Made by a program: the position numbers and the translations under genes
NCBI RefSeq assembly: GCF_900476395.1
Contig: NZ_UIHB01000001.1
Coordinates: 897,385 to 961,384, forward strand
Direction: 5' to 3'
Length of the DNA stretch: 64,000 nt
From: Xanthomonas euroxanthea
GTDB taxonomy: Bacteria > Pseudomonadota > Gammaproteobacteria > Xanthomonadales > Xanthomonadaceae
The notes under the pieces: model-generated
Told to the model about the DNA's origin: nothing
Seen by the model: only the letters and a program-made list of their open reading frames with translations
The model's database searches: none
Shown: positions 24,306 to 35,599 of the stretch, piece by piece
How positions within the stretch are numbered: the stretch's first letter is position 1
Layout of the letters: each line of letters opens with the position of its first letter

Positions 24306-26279
24306 TCAGTCCTGCGCCGCGTTGGTGGTCGCCTGGCCTGGCGTGCACACCGGCTTCAGGCGCTTGTCCACCAGTTTGCCCATCAGGCGATCACTCAGCG
24401 GCAGCATGTCGCCGTTGAGTTGCCAGTCGTAGATCACGCTGAAAGCCAGCACGCGTGCGACGTACTCGCGGGTTTCCTTGTAGCTGATGGTCTCGATCCA
24501 GAAATCCGGCTCGAAGTTGGGGCGTTGCGATTGCCAGCGGCCGGTCGGCCCGGGGCCGGCGTTGTAGGCGGCGATGGTGAGGTAGGGCCGGCCGTAGGTA
24601 TTGAGCAACTGGCGCAGATAGGCGGTGCCGATGGCGATGTTGGTGTCCGGCTCGTACAGGCTGGTGGCGCCCGCGTAGCCGGGCAGGGCGATGCCCTTTG
24701 CCACCGCCGCGCCGGTGCCCGGCAAGACCTGCATCAGGCCCATCGCGTTGGCAGGCGAACGCGCGCGTGGATTGAAGATGCTCTCGGCACGGATCTCTGC
24801 TGCCACCCAGGCCGGGTCGATCGCATTCTTGGCCGCTTCGCGGCGAATGCTGTCGTCGTGATGCAGCGGAAAGCGCAACGCATACAGGCGTTGTTCGTCC
24901 GGCTGCTTGCCGAGCGCGAACACTGCGCGATCGAACCAGCCGTTTTCGCTGGCTACCTGCACCGCCAGCCGGCGCTGGGTGTCGTCGAAGCGGCTCGCGG
25001 CATCGTTCCACTCGGCCACCGCCCAACCCGGCCGGTCGATCTGGAACAGGGCGATGGCGCGGATCAACGCCGGATCGCGTGCAACGGCGGCCTTTGTTTG
25101 CGGATTGTCCTTGGGCTCCCACGGACACAGCCGATAGGGCTGCTGCAGGCGGTCGGCGGCCAGGAAGCCGTGGAAGGTCGGCGATTGCGCGGCTGCGCGA
25201 TACAGCGGCTGTGCGGCTGCGGCCGCGCCGGTCTTCTCGGCCAGGCGCGCTTCGAAGTACTGCCAGCGCGAATCGCTGCGCTGGGTCGCCGGCATCTTGC
25301 GGATCGCGGCCAGGGCCGCCGGCCAGTCGCCACGCGACATCGCTTCGCGCGCGCGCCATTCGTGCAGGCGCTCGTCGTATGAGGCATCGGGGACTGCATT
25401 GAGGCGCCGTGCCGAATCCGGCAGGTAGGACGCCACCGTCCACAGCGCGATCTGGTACAGCACCTGGCCGCGCTGCGCCTCGCTGAAGCCGAGTGCGCTA
25501 GCCAGCTGTGGCAGCTGCTGCTCGGCCGCGTCCGGATCGCTCTTGGCCAGTTTGGCCAGGCCGTCGACGGCGATGCGACGGCTGCGCTCGGTCTTTGGCC
25601 AACCGAGTGCACGCGGGTGCACCTTGTCCAGAAACGCGGCGTAATCGTTAGCCAATGCCAGATCGGCCGCCGGCAAGCCGCGCGCAGCCGTGCGCATCAC
25701 CGCAGGCTGCTGTGCATCGGCCGCCGCCTCCACGCGCTCCCAGCGCAGCGCCGGGGTGAGTTCGCCCCGCGCTTCCAGCCCGGCAACCACCGGATCGCAG
25801 GCATCGGGCAGGCCCTTGCCGGTGCGCCACAGGGTCAACGCGTCGCGGCTCCACTGTGCATCCAGCTTGCCGGTCGCCTGGCGCGCGGTCAGCTGCGCGC
25901 AGCGCAGGCCAAGGTTGTCGGTGGGCTTCCAGTTGGCCAGCAACGTGTTCCAGTCCTTGCGGCGTGCCACCGCCGGCAACCAGGTGCCGCGGAAGCTCTC
26001 GGCCACCGGCTGGCCTGCATAACGCTGCAGGAATCCCTGCGCCTGTGCCGTGGAGACGTTGTCGATGTTGCGCTTGAGCGTGGCAAATTCCAGCCAGCCA
26101 TAGAGCGGGTGGCGGTTCAACGCGGCCAGCTGACCGGCATCGGACTGGCCGCCCTCTGCAGCAGCGATCGCATCGCGCATGGCGGTCAGTTGCGGGTCCA
26201 GGCTCTGGGCATGCAGCGCAGTACTGCCAAGGCACAGCAAACCGACGAAAACAGTGGCAAGACGGGGGGTATAGGTCAT
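24306..26279 (-). CDS. slt: Soluble lytic murein transglycosylase (Slt70 family)
   Basis: 657 residues (E. coli Slt70: 645). A signal peptide (LATVFVGLLCLGSTALHAQ) precedes a long alpha-helical superhelix (U and L domains) and a C-terminal lysozyme-like domain. The catalytic region has AEIRAESIFNPRARSPANAM and GLMQVLPGTG, with the catalytic Glu in the RAES motif, and TNIAIGTAYLRQLL and AAYNAGPGPTGRW. It cleaves peptidoglycan glycan strands with formation of 1,6-anhydro-muramic acid in the periplasm. The ATG at 26279 was chosen for the signal peptide; 26300 is an earlier in-frame ATG. Confidence 0.93.
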   Translation of the reverse strand: MTYTPRLATVFVGLLCLGSTALHAQSLDPQLTAMRDAIAAAEGGQSDAGQLAALNRHPLYGWLEFATLKRNIDNVSTAQAQGFLQRYAGQPVAESFRGTWLPAVARRKDWNTLLANWKPTDNLGLRCAQLTARQATGKLDAQWSRDALTLWRTGKGLPDACDPVVAGLEARGELTPALRWERVEAAADAQQPAVMRTAARGLPAADLALANDYAAFLDKVHPRALGWPKTERSRRIAVDGLAKLAKSDPDAAEQQLPQLASALGFSEAQRGQVLYQIALWTVASYLPDSARRLNAVPDASYDERLHEWRAREAMSRGDWPAALAAIRKMPATQRSDSRWQYFEARLAEKTGAAAAAQPLYRAAAQSPTFHGFLAADRLQQPYRLCPWEPKDNPQTKAAVARDPALIRAIALFQIDRPGWAVAEWNDAASRFDDTQRRLAVQVASENGWFDRAVFALGKQPDEQRLYALRFPLHHDDSIRREAAKNAIDPAWVAAEIRAESIFNPRARSPANAMGLMQVLPGTGAAVAKGIALPGYAGATSLYEPDTNIAIGTAYLRQLLNTYGRPYLTIAAYNAGPGPTGRWQSQRPNFEPDFWIETISYKETREYVARVLAFSVIYDWQLNGDMLPLSDRLMGKLVDKRLKPVCTPGQATTNAAQD

Positions 26280-26457
26280 TGCGCGATGATACCGAAGCAC
26301 GCCGGCGCGCCTGAGTGAATGCGCAGCAGACCGGTGCCGACCGTCGCTGACGGCAGCGATGGGCGTGCAGTGCGGTACAGGTGCGTAACGCTCGTGCGCA
26401 CTCGTGGCCTGCCGCCGCGAAGCGGCGCAGACTACTTTTCATTGCGGCATAGCCGGC

Positions 26458-26486
26458 TTGCGGGCCGTTAAGGTTTCGTTTAAAAG
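26458..26486 (+). promoter_or_regulatory. Candidate promoter of TonB receptor 3
   Basis: TTGCGG (26458-26463), 17-bp spacer, TAAAAG (26481-26486), about 65 bp upstream of the receptor start. The TTTCGTTTAAAAG patch is AT-rich compared with its surroundings. Confidence 0.35.
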
Positions 26487-26550
26487 TGGGGGCGGACCGC
26501 AGGGCACGGGGGCGTGCGGACACTCAAGAATCCTTCTGGAGAGAGAAAGG

Positions 26551-29430
26551 ATGAAGCGTCTGATTGGCCCCCGTCGGTCATGCCTGGCCGTGCCGTTGTC
26601 CTTGTGTCTGGTTCCCTCACTCGCCTGGGCGCAACAGCCCGAGGCCGCCCCGAGCACGCGCACGCTCGACAGCGTGCAGGTCACCGGCACCCGCATCCGG
26701 ACCGCAGAGTTGCAGGGCCAGGTGCCGATCCAGACGCTCAACCGCGCCGACATCGAACGCACCGGCCTGACCTCCATCGGCGAGGTACTGCAGGAACTCA
26801 CCGCCTCGGGGTCGGCGCTCAACGCCAAGTTCAACTCGTCGGGCAACTTCGGCTTTCCGCCCGATGGCGGTGGTGTGGGCGCCGGCTCGGCGCAGGTGGA
26901 TCTGCGCCATCTCGGTTCCAAGCGCGTGCTGGTCCTGGTCGATGGCATCCGCTGGGTCAACGAATCCTCGGCCTCGGGCGTGGGCTCGTCGACCGATCTC
27001 AACACCATTCCGTTGGCGATCGTGGAGCGCATCGAGGTGCTCGAGGACGGCGCCTCGTCGCTATACGGCTCGGACGCGATTGCCGGCGTGGTCAACATCA
27101 TCACCCGGCGCAGCTTCGACGGTGCGCAGGTCACGCTCAACTACGGGCAATACGGCAAGGGCGACGGCGCCAACCAGGGCATGGACCTGGCCTGGGGTAC
27201 CAGCGGCGAGGACTTCAGCCTGTTTCTGGGGGCCAGCTACGTCAAGCAGGATCCGATCTACGCGCGCGATCGTGCGCAGGCCCGCTTCCCGATTCCGGGC
27301 ACCGGGCTGACCTTCGCCAGTTCGGCAACGCCGGATGGCCGCTTCCAGTTCGTCGACCCCAACACCGGCGTGCGCCAGAACCTCACGCCCAACGCCGGCG
27401 TTGGCACGCCGCAATACGATGGCAGTGCCGGCTGTACGCGCAGCGACGATTACCACTGTTTCGGCACCGCTGACCGCTACAACTTCGCCGAACAGAATCT
27501 GTTGCTGACGCCGTCCGAGCGCAAGGGCGTGTTCGCGCAATTTCGCTATTACTTCAACGACGACGTGCAGTGGTACGTCAAGGCGCTGGGCAACCGCCGC
27601 GAGTCGACCAACCAGGCCGCGCCCGAGCCGATCTTTCTGGGCCCCGATGCCGGCACCGGCAATCCGCTGGCCGACAACATCGTGATTTCCGCGCTCAATC
27701 CCTTCAATCCATTCGGCTTCGCGTTGAACTCGGCCACCAACCTGATCCAGATCGGCCGCCGCCCGGTGGAAGGCGGTGCGCGCCGGTTCGAGCAGCAGGT
27801 CGACACGCAGTATTTCGGCACTGGCCTGGTGGGCACCTTCGAAGGCGCGGCGCGGACCTGGTTCTGGGACGTCAACGGCATGTACAGCAAGAACAAGGCC
27901 GAACAGACCAACTACGGCAGCTACAACCTCTACAACATCAATCTGGGCCTGGGCGATCCGGCCGCATGTGCGGCGGTGGCCGGCTGCGTGCCGCTGGATA
28001 TCTTCGGCGGCGCCGGCAGCATCACGCCGGAGATGTTGCGCTGGATCCAGCCGGTGGTGCGCGACCGCAGCCAGAACGAGTTGAGCCTGTTCACCGCCAA
28101 CCTCAGCAGCGAGTTGTTCCAGCTGCCCGGCGGCGCGGTGTCGTTCGCCACCGGCTACGAGTACCGCAAGTACGAAGGGTCCTACCAACCCGATCCGCTC
28201 ACCGTGGCGGGGCGCTACAACGGTGTGCCGTCATTGCCGACCTCGGGCAGCTACGACGTCAACGAGGCCTATCTCGAACTCAATATCCCGATCTTCGCCA
28301 ACTCGTCGCTGGGCGACAAACTCGACTTGAACATCGCTGGCCGCTATTCGGATTACTCCACCTTCGGCGGTGAGTTCACACCAAAATACGGCTTGCGTTG
28401 GCAGGTCACCGATGAGTTGGTGTTGCGCACCAGTTACGCGGAGGGCTTCCGTGCGCCGACCATCGGCGAGTTGTTCGGTTCGGCGGCGCGTGCCGACCTG
28501 CAGTTGTCCGATCCATGCTCGATCGGGTTGGGCGGCACCGCGCCGCGCGGCAGCGCCGCCAACTGCGCATCGCTCGGCGTACCGGCCGGCTATCAACAGG
28601 CCAACCAGCAGATCTCGGTCACCACCGGCGGCAACGAGCAGCTGGATCCGGAGCGCTCGCGCAGCTTCAGCGCCGGCTTCGTGTTCAGCCCGGGCTTCGC
28701 CAGCAATGCCAGTTGGTCCGATCGCCTCGATCTGGAGATGACGTTCTATCGGCACCATGTCGATGGCGCGATCCAGGCGATCAACGCGCAAACGCAGCTG
28801 GACCTGTGTGTGGACACCCTGGACGCGCTGTATTGCAACGGCATCGGGCGCGCGTCCACCGGCGGCATCAATGCGTTCAACAATCGCTTGACCAATCTGG
28901 GCTCGATCAAGACTGACGGTTGGGATGTGGATTTGTTCTGGACATTGCCGGAAACGGCGTTTGGCCGTTTCAAGGTGTCCTGGCAGAACACCTTCGTGGG
29001 CCGCTACGAGGCGCTCGGTGCGGCGGGGCAACGGCAGCCGCAGGGGCCAGGCATCGAAGTGGTGGACAGCGCGATCCCGGAATGGACCAGCAACGCGGTG
29101 CTGGACTGGTCGCTGGGCCGCTGGACTGCATCATGGACCGCGCGCCACATTTCCAAGCTCACCGAGCAATGCGGCGATGCGGTGGAATTTGCGGTGTGTT
29201 CCGATCCTGCAGTGGGCATCAATCGCCTGGATGCGATCACCTATCACGATGCACAGCTGGGTTATCGCGTCGATTGGCTCAAAGGCCTGCAACTCACGGC
29301 CGGCTTGAACAACGTCTTCGACAAGGATCCGCCGCTGTGCCTGTCGTGCTCTCTCAATGGTTATGACGCGTCCACTTACGACATCCCTGGTGGGCGCTTC
29401 TGGTATGCGCGGGTCGACTTGAAGTTTTAG
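26551..29430 (+). CDS. TonB-dependent outer-membrane receptor
   Basis: 959 residues. Signal peptide ([18 protein letters not shown]), TonB-box-like [11 protein letters not shown], plug with [34 protein letters not shown] and [17 protein letters not shown], and a barrel that ends in the classical terminal Phe ([10 protein letters not shown]). The start follows GGAGAGAGAAAGG. It belongs to a different receptor branch from the two nag-side receptors (plug with VDGIR/VNIITR wording). No hydrolase, regulator or inner-membrane partner is adjacent, so its substrate cannot be inferred. Confidence 0.9.
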   Translation: MKRLIGPRRSCLAVPLSLCLVPSLAWAQQPEAAPSTRTLDSVQVTGTRIRTAELQGQVPIQTLNRADIERTGLTSIGEVLQELTASGSALNAKFNSSGNFGFPPDGGGVGAGSAQVDLRHLGSKRVLVLVDGIRWVNESSASGVGSSTDLNTIPLAIVERIEVLEDGASSLYGSDAIAGVVNIITRRSFDGAQVTLNYGQYGKGDGANQGMDLAWGTSGEDFSLFLGASYVKQDPIYARDRAQARFPIPGTGLTFASSATPDGRFQFVDPNTGVRQNLTPNAGVGTPQYDGSAGCTRSDDYHCFGTADRYNFAEQNLLLTPSERKGVFAQFRYYFNDDVQWYVKALGNRRESTNQAAPEPIFLGPDAGTGNPLADNIVISALNPFNPFGFALNSATNLIQIGRRPVEGGARRFEQQVDTQYFGTGLVGTFEGAARTWFWDVNGMYSKNKAEQTNYGSYNLYNINLGLGDPAACAAVAGCVPLDIFGGAGSITPEMLRWIQPVVRDRSQNELSLFTANLSSELFQLPGGAVSFATGYEYRKYEGSYQPDPLTVAGRYNGVPSLPTSGSYDVNEAYLELNIPIFANSSLGDKLDLNIAGRYSDYSTFGGEFTPKYGLRWQVTDELVLRTSYAEGFRAPTIGELFGSAARADLQLSDPCSIGLGGTAPRGSAANCASLGVPAGYQQANQQISVTTGGNEQLDPERSRSFSAGFVFSPGFASNASWSDRLDLEMTFYRHHVDGAIQAINAQTQLDLCVDTLDALYCNGIGRASTGGINAFNNRLTNLGSIKTDGWDVDLFWTLPETAFGRFKVSWQNTFVGRYEALGAAGQRQPQGPGIEVVDSAIPEWTSNAVLDWSLGRWTASWTARHISKLTEQCGDAVEFAVCSDPAVGINRLDAITYHDAQLGYRVDWLKGLQLTAGLNNVFDKDPPLCLSCSLNGYDASTYDIPGGRFWYARVDLKF

Positions 29431-29486
29431 TCTGTCTGGGCAGTCGTAAAGCGGAGAGCGGCTGATCTGCGGATTTGCTGCAGGGC

Positions 29487-29588
29487 CCTTGCCCGCCCAC
29501 CATCGCAGGACACGCCGCAAGTACGTCCATGTAGGCTCTTACGCGGCATCCATGCCGCGTAAGGTCCCGCGACGGTGGGCGGGCAAGG
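29487..29588 (+). repeat. 102-bp long-hairpin intergenic repeat, copy 2 (type A)
   Basis: Arms CCTTGCCCGCCCACC and GGTGGGCGGGCAAGG pair perfectly over 15 bp. The inner stem CTTACGCGGCATCCATGC / CGCGTAAG forms a second hairpin. Confidence 0.88.
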
Positions 29589-29596
29589 ACCAGTCG

Positions 29597-29720
29597 AGAT
29601 AGTCGGTGTGCAGGGTAAGAGCGGTGATGATGCGCCTCGTTCGATCATCAAGCATCGGCTCCACGTGATGCACGCCGCAACACAGACAGCTTTTCAAACA
29701 AGCTCCGACCAACTGTCTGG
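29597..29720 (+). repeat. Spacer repeat accompanying the hairpin element, copy 1
   Basis: Similar stretches lie at 58531-58660 and 58903-59012. Shared landmarks in order: TCGGTGTGCA, TTCGATCAT, AAGCATCGGCT, TGATGCAC.CCGCA, ACAGCTTTT, GACCA.CT.GTCTGGT. It always stands to the right of a type A hairpin, so hairpin plus spacer form one larger unit. Confidence 0.7.
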
Positions 29721-29762
29721 TGAGGGCGCCGCGCCCTCGACGCTGCGAGTTTGCTGTGAGGC

Positions 29763-29864
29763 CCTTGCCCGCCCACCATCGCAGGACACGCCGCAAGTAC
29801 GTCCTTGTAGGCTCTTACGCGGCATCCATGCCGCGTAAGGTCCCGCGACGGTGGGCGGGCAAGG
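29763..29864 (+). repeat. 102-bp long-hairpin intergenic repeat, copy 3 (type A)
   Basis: Nearly identical to copy 2, including perfect 15-bp outer arms and the CTTACGCGGCATCC / GCCGCGTAAG inner hairpin. It follows the GAGGGCGCCGCGCCCTC mini-palindrome by about 25 bp. Confidence 0.88.
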
Positions 29865-30002
29865 ACCAGTCGAGTTGGGCGGTGTGCATGGTTGCAAGCA
29901 ATGCATGACGTGCGCTGTTCGGTAATGGGGCATCCGATCAGCTTCGCAACGCAACGAGATCAGAAGACGGGCTTTTAGCAAACAACCTGCAAACTTTCTG
30001 GC

Positions 30003-30105
30003 GCGGTGTCCTCACCGATTGCAGGACCGTGTGGCGGCATGGATGCCGCCACCGAGCCTATAAGAACGTACTTCCGGCGTGTCCCGCGAGCGGTGAGGGC
30101 GCCGC
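30003..30105 (-). repeat. 103-bp long-hairpin intergenic repeat, copy 4 (type B, reversed)
   Basis: Read on the minus strand it shares GCGGGACACGCCG, AAGTACGT, AGGCTC, GCGGCATCCATGCCGC and GGTCC with type A. The stem around the inner loop changes from CTTAC/GTAAG to GGTG/CACAC-type bases, and the outer arms are a different sequence that still pairs (GCGGTGTCCTCACCG with CGGTGAGGGCGCCGC). It is intermediate between the other type B copy and type A. Confidence 0.8.
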
Positions 30106-30142
30106 GCACTCGACCCGGGGCGGTGCGCCGCGTTTTCCAGCG

Positions 30143-31813
30143 TCACCCGCGCACGGGCGCATCGCCGGCCACGTAGTAGTCGGCCGTGCTGCGCGGCAGC
30201 GGCGTGCGGCCACGCATGCGGTCGGCGATCTTCTCGGCGATCATGATGGTGGTGGCGTTGAGGTTGCCGGTGATGATGCGCGGCATGATCGAGGCATCGA
30301 TCACCCGCAGGCCCTCCATGCCGTGTACGCGGCCCTGGCCGTCGACCACCGCCATGTCATCGGTGCCCATCGCGCAGGAGCAGGACGGGTGATACGCGGT
30401 CTCTGCGCGTGCGCGCACGAACGCGTCCAGCTCGGCATCGGTCTTGCAGTCCGCGCTCGGGCTGATTTCACGGCCACGATAGGCATCCAGTGCGGGCTGG
30501 GCGATGATCTCGCGGGTGATGCGGATCGCATCGCGAAATTCCTGCCAGTCCTGATCGGTGGACTGGTAGTTGAACAGGATCGACGGATGCTGGCGCGGGT
30601 CGCGCGACTTGGCATGCACGCGCCCGCGGCTGGGGGTGCGCATCGAGCCCACATGCGCCTGGAAGCCGTGTTCCTTCACCGCATTGCTGCCGTTGTAATT
30701 GATCGCGACGGGGAGGAAGTGGTACTGGATGTTGGGCCAGTCGAATTCTTCGCGCGTGCGGATGAAGCCGCCGGCCTCGAACTGGTTGCTGGCCCCGGTG
30801 CCGGTGCCGGTGAACAACCACTGCGCGCCGATGGCTGGTTGATTCCACCATTGCAGCGCCGGATACAACGACACAGGCTTGGTGCAGGCGTACTGGATGT
30901 AGACCTCCAGGTGGTCCTGCAGGTTCTGGCCAACGCCGGGCAGGTCGTGCACCAGTTGCACGTCGAGTGCGCGCAGCAGATCGGGCGCGCCGACACCGGA
31001 GCGTTGCAGCAGCTGCGGCGAGGCAATCGCGCCAGCACACACCAGCACTTCGCGGCGTGCATGCGCGTCGATGCCCTCGCTGCTGTTGCCGACCAGGTAA
31101 TGCACGCCGATTGCGCGCTTGCCGGCAAACAGGATGCGATCGGTGGTGGCGTGGGTGACGATGTGCAGGCCATCGCGCGGGCGTGCCATGTCCAGATAGC
31201 CACGCGCGGTGCTTGCGCGGCGCCCCTGCGGCGTCACCGTGCGGTCCATCGGCCCGAAGCCTTCCTGCTGATAGCCATTGAGATCGTCGGTGCGCGGGTA
31301 ACCGGCCTGCACGCCGGCGTCGACCATGGCATGGAACAGCACGTTGTTGTCGTTCTTCGGCGTGGCCACGCTGACCGGGCCTTCGCCGCCGTGATAATCG
31401 TTGGCGCCGATGTCGCGTGTCTCGGCCTTGCGGAAGTACGGCAACACGTCGCGGTAGCTCCAGTCTTCCAGGCCCGGCCGCTTGGCCCAATGGTCGAAAT
31501 CCAGTGCATTGCCGCGGATGTAGCACATGCCGTTGATCAACGACGAGCCGCCCAATCCCTTGCCGCGCCCGCATTCCATGCGTCGGTTGTCCATATGCGG
31601 CTCCGGCTCGGTCTCGTAGGCCCAGTTGTAGCGACGGCCCTGTAACGGGAACGCCAGCGCCGCCGGCATCTGGGTGCGGAAGTCCAGCCGGTAATCCGGC
31701 CCGCCGGCTTCCAGCAGCAACACGCTGACGCCCGGATCTTCGGTCAGGCGCGCGGCCAGCACGTTACCTGCCGAGCCGGCGCCGATGATGATGTAGTCGT
31801 ATTCGCGTTGCAT
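30143..31813 (-). CDS. betA: Choline dehydrogenase (GMC oxidoreductase)
   Basis: 556 residues, as in E. coli BetA. The FAD-binding dinucleotide fold is at the start ([20 protein letters not shown]), GMC signature 1 is [20 protein letters not shown], and signature 2 is [20 protein letters not shown]. The active-site region is [10 protein letters not shown] with [15 protein letters not shown] near the C terminus. It oxidises choline to betaine aldehyde at the membrane. The ATG at 31813 follows GGAG; a 14-codon longer frame has no family residues. It lies 157 bp downstream of betB. Confidence 0.93.
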   Translation of the reverse strand: MQREYDYIIIGAGSAGNVLAARLTEDPGVSVLLLEAGGPDYRLDFRTQMPAALAFPLQGRRYNWAYETEPEPHMDNRRMECGRGKGLGGSSLINGMCYIRGNALDFDHWAKRPGLEDWSYRDVLPYFRKAETRDIGANDYHGGEGPVSVATPKNDNNVLFHAMVDAGVQAGYPRTDDLNGYQQEGFGPMDRTVTPQGRRASTARGYLDMARPRDGLHIVTHATTDRILFAGKRAIGVHYLVGNSSEGIDAHARREVLVCAGAIASPQLLQRSGVGAPDLLRALDVQLVHDLPGVGQNLQDHLEVYIQYACTKPVSLYPALQWWNQPAIGAQWLFTGTGTGASNQFEAGGFIRTREEFDWPNIQYHFLPVAINYNGSNAVKEHGFQAHVGSMRTPSRGRVHAKSRDPRQHPSILFNYQSTDQDWQEFRDAIRITREIIAQPALDAYRGREISPSADCKTDAELDAFVRARAETAYHPSCSCAMGTDDMAVVDGQGRVHGMEGLRVIDASIMPRIITGNLNATTIMIAEKIADRMRGRTPLPRSTADYYVAGDAPVRG

Positions 31814-31970
31814 GGGGTTCTCCTTGTTGCGGTGCCGGTGTGAAGCGGCTTTCAAGACGATTGCGCGGTGGGCGGCTGTTCTTGTTCGAAATGGCAGCGC
31901 GGTCTACAGGCTTCAGCTCGCGCAGCTCGCCGGTGTCGCCGACGACGGCCTGCCAGGTGGCGTCGGCCGG

Positions 31971-33443
31971 TCAAAACACCGACGCGTAGCGTTCCAGTTC
32001 GACCTGGATGGATTTGGTGCGGGTATAGGCCTGTAGCGTGGCCAGGCCGTTCTCGCGACCCACGCCGGATTGCTTGTAGCCGCCCACCGGCATCGCTGCC
32101 GGCGACTCGCCCCAGGTGTTGATCCAGCAGATGCCCGCCTGCAGGCGATGGATCAGGCGATGCGCGCGCGCCAGGTCGGGCGTCACCACACCTGCGGCCA
32201 GGCCGTAGGTGGTGGCATTGGCGCGCGCGATCGCTTCGTCTTCGTCGTCGTAGGTGAGCAGGCTCAGCACCGGTCCGAAGATCTCTTCGCGCACGATGGT
32301 CATCACGTCGGTGCAGTCGCTGAAGATGGTCGGTGCGACATAGCAACCTTGTGCCAGCGCGCCATCGCGCAGACGTTCGCCACCGCACAGCAGGCGCGCC
32401 CCCTCGGCCTTGCCCTGTTCGATGTAGTCCAGCACGCGCTGCATGTGCGCGGCGCTGACCAGCGGGCCGAAGGTGGTGCGCGCGTCCAGCGGGTCGCCGA
32501 TATGGACGCGTTGCACGCGTGCCAGCAGCCGCGCCTCGAAGGCGTTGCGCAGCGCGCGCGGCACGAACACGCGCGTGCCGTTGGTGCACACCTGCCCGGA
32601 GCTGTAGAAGTTGGCCATCATCGCGATGTCGGCGGCCAGATCCAGGTCGGCGTCGGCGCAGACGATCAAGGGCGACTTGCCGCCCAGTTCCATGGTCACG
32701 TCTTTCAGCGACGAACTCGAGGCACTGGCCATCACCTTGCGCCCGGTCGCGGTGCCGCCGGTGAAGCTGATCTTTTCGATCTGCGGATGCTCGGTGAGCG
32801 CGGTGCCCACGCTGGCGCCATCGCCGGGCAGCACGTTGAACACCCCATCGGGCAGGCCGGCCTCGGTGAACAGTTCGGCCAGCTTGAGCGCGGTGAGCGG
32901 GGTCACCTCGCTGGGTTTGAAGATCATCGCATTGCCGGCCGCCAGCGCGGGCGCGGCTTTCCACAGTGCGATCTGGATCGGGTAATTCCATGCGCCGATC
33001 GCGCCGACCACGCCCAGCGGCTCGTGCCGCGTGTAGAAGAAGCTGCCTTCGCGCAACGGCACCTGTGCGCCTTGCAGCGCCTGCGCCACGCCGGCGTAGT
33101 ACTCCAGCACGTCCGCGCCGGTGACGATGTCCACGCTGCGGGTCTCGCTCAGTGGCTTGCCGGTGTTGAGCGTTTCCAGTTCGGCCAGCGCGTCGTTGCG
33201 CTCGCGCAGCAGCGCCACTGCACGCAGCAGGATGCGCGAGCGCTCCACCGTGGTCAGTGCCGCCCATTGCTGCTGGCCGGCCTTGGCGCTGTCGACTGCA
33301 GCATCCAGGTCGTCGGCGCCGGCATTGTGCACATTGGCCAGCACCTCGCCGGTGGCGGGATTGACCACCTCGAAGGTGTGGCCACCGCGGGCGGGAACAT
33401 AGCGGCCGCCGATATACAGCAACTGGTCGGGGAAACGTGGCAT
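31971..33443 (-). CDS. betB: Betaine aldehyde dehydrogenase
   Basis: 490 residues, typical for BetB. Aldehyde dehydrogenase motifs: [33 protein letters not shown], catalytic Glu in [10 protein letters not shown] and catalytic Cys in [13 protein letters not shown] (the C-T-N-G-T form is typical of betaine aldehyde dehydrogenases). It converts betaine aldehyde to the osmoprotectant glycine betaine using NAD(P)+. Start at 33443 follows AGGAGG. It is 40 bp downstream of betT in the same direction. Confidence 0.94.
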   Translation of the reverse strand: MPRFPDQLLYIGGRYVPARGGHTFEVVNPATGEVLANVHNAGADDLDAAVDSAKAGQQQWAALTTVERSRILLRAVALLRERNDALAELETLNTGKPLSETRSVDIVTGADVLEYYAGVAQALQGAQVPLREGSFFYTRHEPLGVVGAIGAWNYPIQIALWKAAPALAAGNAMIFKPSEVTPLTALKLAELFTEAGLPDGVFNVLPGDGASVGTALTEHPQIEKISFTGGTATGRKVMASASSSSLKDVTMELGGKSPLIVCADADLDLAADIAMMANFYSSGQVCTNGTRVFVPRALRNAFEARLLARVQRVHIGDPLDARTTFGPLVSAAHMQRVLDYIEQGKAEGARLLCGGERLRDGALAQGCYVAPTIFSDCTDVMTIVREEIFGPVLSLLTYDDEDEAIARANATTYGLAAGVVTPDLARAHRLIHRLQAGICWINTWGESPAAMPVGGYKQSGVGRENGLATLQAYTRTKSIQVELERYASVF

Positions 33444-33483
33444 GGCAAACCTCCTGTGGGGCGCACGCGGCAGCGGCGGCACC

Positions 33484-35463
33484 TCAGCGCGTGAGATGCA
33501 GGAACTGCAGGTGACGCTCGTATTGATCGATGATGTCGTTGATGATCTGTTCGCGGCTGTAACCGACCAGGTCGTAATCCTGGCTGCCTTCGTACAGATA
33601 CACTTCGGCGCGGTAATAGCGTTGGTTGCGCAGGCGCTGCGCGGCAAATGACGGTGTCAGGTAGCCGCGCATCACCACCTGGTAGCGGAAGCCCTGCTGC
33701 TCGCCGTGGTCGACGCTGATCTCCATGTCGTCGTCGTCCAGCCGGCTGCTGACCTGCCAGCCTTCTTCCTGCAGCTGCGCGGTGACCGCTTCGATCGCCG
33801 GGCGCACCTGGTCGTGCATGAAACGATAGACCTCATCGCGCGCCGGGAAGTGCATCGCCTGGCCTAGGCGCTGACGCCAGCCGCGGTGGTGCCGCGATTG
33901 CCCGATCAGCGGGCTGGGGCTGTAGAGCTGCGCACGCTTGCGCTGCGATTCCTGGCTGAGCGCGCGCGACAGGCCCCAGGCCATCAGCAGCAGCACCGCG
34001 GAGAACGGCAGCGAGGCCAGCACCACGGCCGATTTCAGCGCGTCCATGCTGCCGGCCAGCAACAGGCCGCCGGTCACCACCGCGGTGAGCACGCCCCAGA
34101 ACACGCGCAGCCAGCGCGGGCCATCGTCGTGCGGTTCGCCGCCGTGGGAGGACAGCGTGGACAACACCACCGTGCCCGAATCGGCAGAGGTCACGAAGAA
34201 CACGAAGCTGATCGCCACCGTCACCGTGATCACCGTGCGGCTCCACGGGTAGCCCTGCAGCAGCGCGTACAACACCGTCTCAGGTGCAGCGATGGCCTGT
34301 TGCGCCAGCGCACCCTGGCCGTGATGCAGCACCTGGTCCAGCGCGCTGTTGCCGAAGATCGACAGCCACGCGAGGGTGAAGCCGAGCGGGATCAGCAGCA
34401 CGCCGAGCACGAACTCGCGAATGGTGCGGCCGCGCGAAATGCGCGCGATGAACAGGCCCACGAACGGTGCCCAGCCGATCCACCACGCCCAGTAGAACAC
34501 CGTCCAGTTGCCGAGCCAGTCGCTGCGGCCGCCGTAGGCGTACACATCGAAACTCTTGTTGACCACACTGCCAAGGTAGTCGCCCAGATTCTGCATCAGC
34601 GCGTTGAGCAGGTACTGCGTGGGGCCGGCGAACAGCATGAACAGCAGCAGCGCGATCGCCAGCAGCATGTTGATGTCCGACATCCAGCGCACGCCTTTTT
34701 CCACGCCGGACACCGCCACCACGATCGCCGCACCCATCATCGCCACGATCAGCGCCACCTGCACCCAATGGGCGTGCGGCACCTCCATCAAGGTGCTCAG
34801 GCCGGCGTTGAGATGCAGCACGCCAAAGCCCATGTCCGCGCCCAGGCCGAACACGGTGGCCACGATGCCCAGTGCATCCACGGTGTAGCCGATCGGCCCG
34901 TTGATGCGCTTGCCGATCAGCGGATACAGCGCCGAACGCAAGGCCAGTGGCAAATTGTGGCGGAACGCGAAATACGCCAGCGCCATCGCTGCCAGCGCAA
35001 ACACGCCCCAGCCATGCAGGCCCCAGTGCAGGAACAGCAACTGCATCGCCTGCCGCGCCGAGGCTTCACCGCTACCGGTGCCGCCTTGCGGCGGTTGCAG
35101 GTAATGGGTGAGCGGTTCGGAGACGCAGAAGAAGAACAGCGTGATGCTGATGCCCGCAGCGAACAGCATGCCGGCCCAGGAGAGATAGCTGAATTCCGGC
35201 TCGTCGTGATCGGCGCCGAGCTTGATGTTGCCGTAGCTGGACAAGGCCACGCCGAGCACGAACACCAGATACACCGTCATCGCCAGCAGGTAGTACCAGC
35301 CGACATTGCGCGAGGCCCAGGTCTGCGCGTCCAGCAGCACACGGCCTGCATCCAGCGGAAACAACGACACCAGCAACGCAAACGTGCAGACCACGGTTGC
35401 CGCCAGCACGAACACCGGGCGCAGGGTGCGCACCGGCAAAGGCTGCGGCGCTACCGCACTCAT
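33484..35463 (-). CDS. betT: High-affinity choline transporter, BCCT family
   Basis: 659 residues with twelve membrane segments and a ~130-residue cytoplasmic C-terminal extension, as in E. coli BetT. BCCT signatures: [40 protein letters not shown], and the [20 protein letters not shown] tryptophan motif. It imports choline with protons for conversion to betaine. It is first in the betT-betB-betA operon. No betI repressor gene is next to it, unlike the Escherichia bet locus. Confidence 0.93.
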   Translation of the reverse strand: MSAVAPQPLPVRTLRPVFVLAATVVCTFALLVSLFPLDAGRVLLDAQTWASRNVGWYYLLAMTVYLVFVLGVALSSYGNIKLGADHDEPEFSYLSWAGMLFAAGISITLFFFCVSEPLTHYLQPPQGGTGSGEASARQAMQLLFLHWGLHGWGVFALAAMALAYFAFRHNLPLALRSALYPLIGKRINGPIGYTVDALGIVATVFGLGADMGFGVLHLNAGLSTLMEVPHAHWVQVALIVAMMGAAIVVAVSGVEKGVRWMSDINMLLAIALLLFMLFAGPTQYLLNALMQNLGDYLGSVVNKSFDVYAYGGRSDWLGNWTVFYWAWWIGWAPFVGLFIARISRGRTIREFVLGVLLIPLGFTLAWLSIFGNSALDQVLHHGQGALAQQAIAAPETVLYALLQGYPWSRTVITVTVAISFVFFVTSADSGTVVLSTLSSHGGEPHDDGPRWLRVFWGVLTAVVTGGLLLAGSMDALKSAVVLASLPFSAVLLLMAWGLSRALSQESQRKRAQLYSPSPLIGQSRHHRGWRQRLGQAMHFPARDEVYRFMHDQVRPAIEAVTAQLQEEGWQVSSRLDDDDMEISVDHGEQQGFRYQVVMRGYLTPSFAAQRLRNQRYYRAEVYLYEGSQDYDLVGYSREQIINDIIDQYERHLQFLHLTR

Positions 35464-35508
35464 GCCGACACACTCATAAGATGCGTATCACGTGCTGTGC
35501 TCCCAACG

Positions 35509-35537
35509 AAAAACCGCCTGCGTTATCGCACAGGCGG
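35509..35537 (-). terminator. Rho-independent terminator after the endonuclease-family gene
   Basis: On the minus strand: CCGCCTG, a 10-base loop, CAGGCGG, then TTTTT. It lies 62 bp past the stop at 35600 and just before betT, so it separates the redox/DsbA group from the bet operon. Confidence 0.8.
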
Positions 35538-35599
35538 CGTCGAGGGGGTGTCATCGGTCGAGTCCGCCAGTGCGAACCCGTAGCCACTTTGCGTGGCTG

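Larger units (their letters stand above)
29431..30142. other. Repeat-filled convergent spacer between TonB receptor 3 and betA
   Basis: 712 bases without a gene. It holds three hairpin-repeat copies (29487-29588 and 29763-29864 in plus orientation, 30003-30105 reversed), a unique-looking spacer repeat shared with the 58.5-59.0 kb zone (29597-29720), and a GAGGGCG-CCG-CGCCCTC mini-hairpin at 29721-29737. Short open frames here (RKYVLVGSYAASMP type) come from the repeat itself. Confidence 0.7.

Noticed and set aside
29575-29908. Short frames encoding RKYVLVGSYAASMP-like peptides in several spacers
   Set aside because: They are translations of the hairpin repeat and recur only because the DNA element recurs. 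No ribosome sites, and stems conserve pairing rather than codons.
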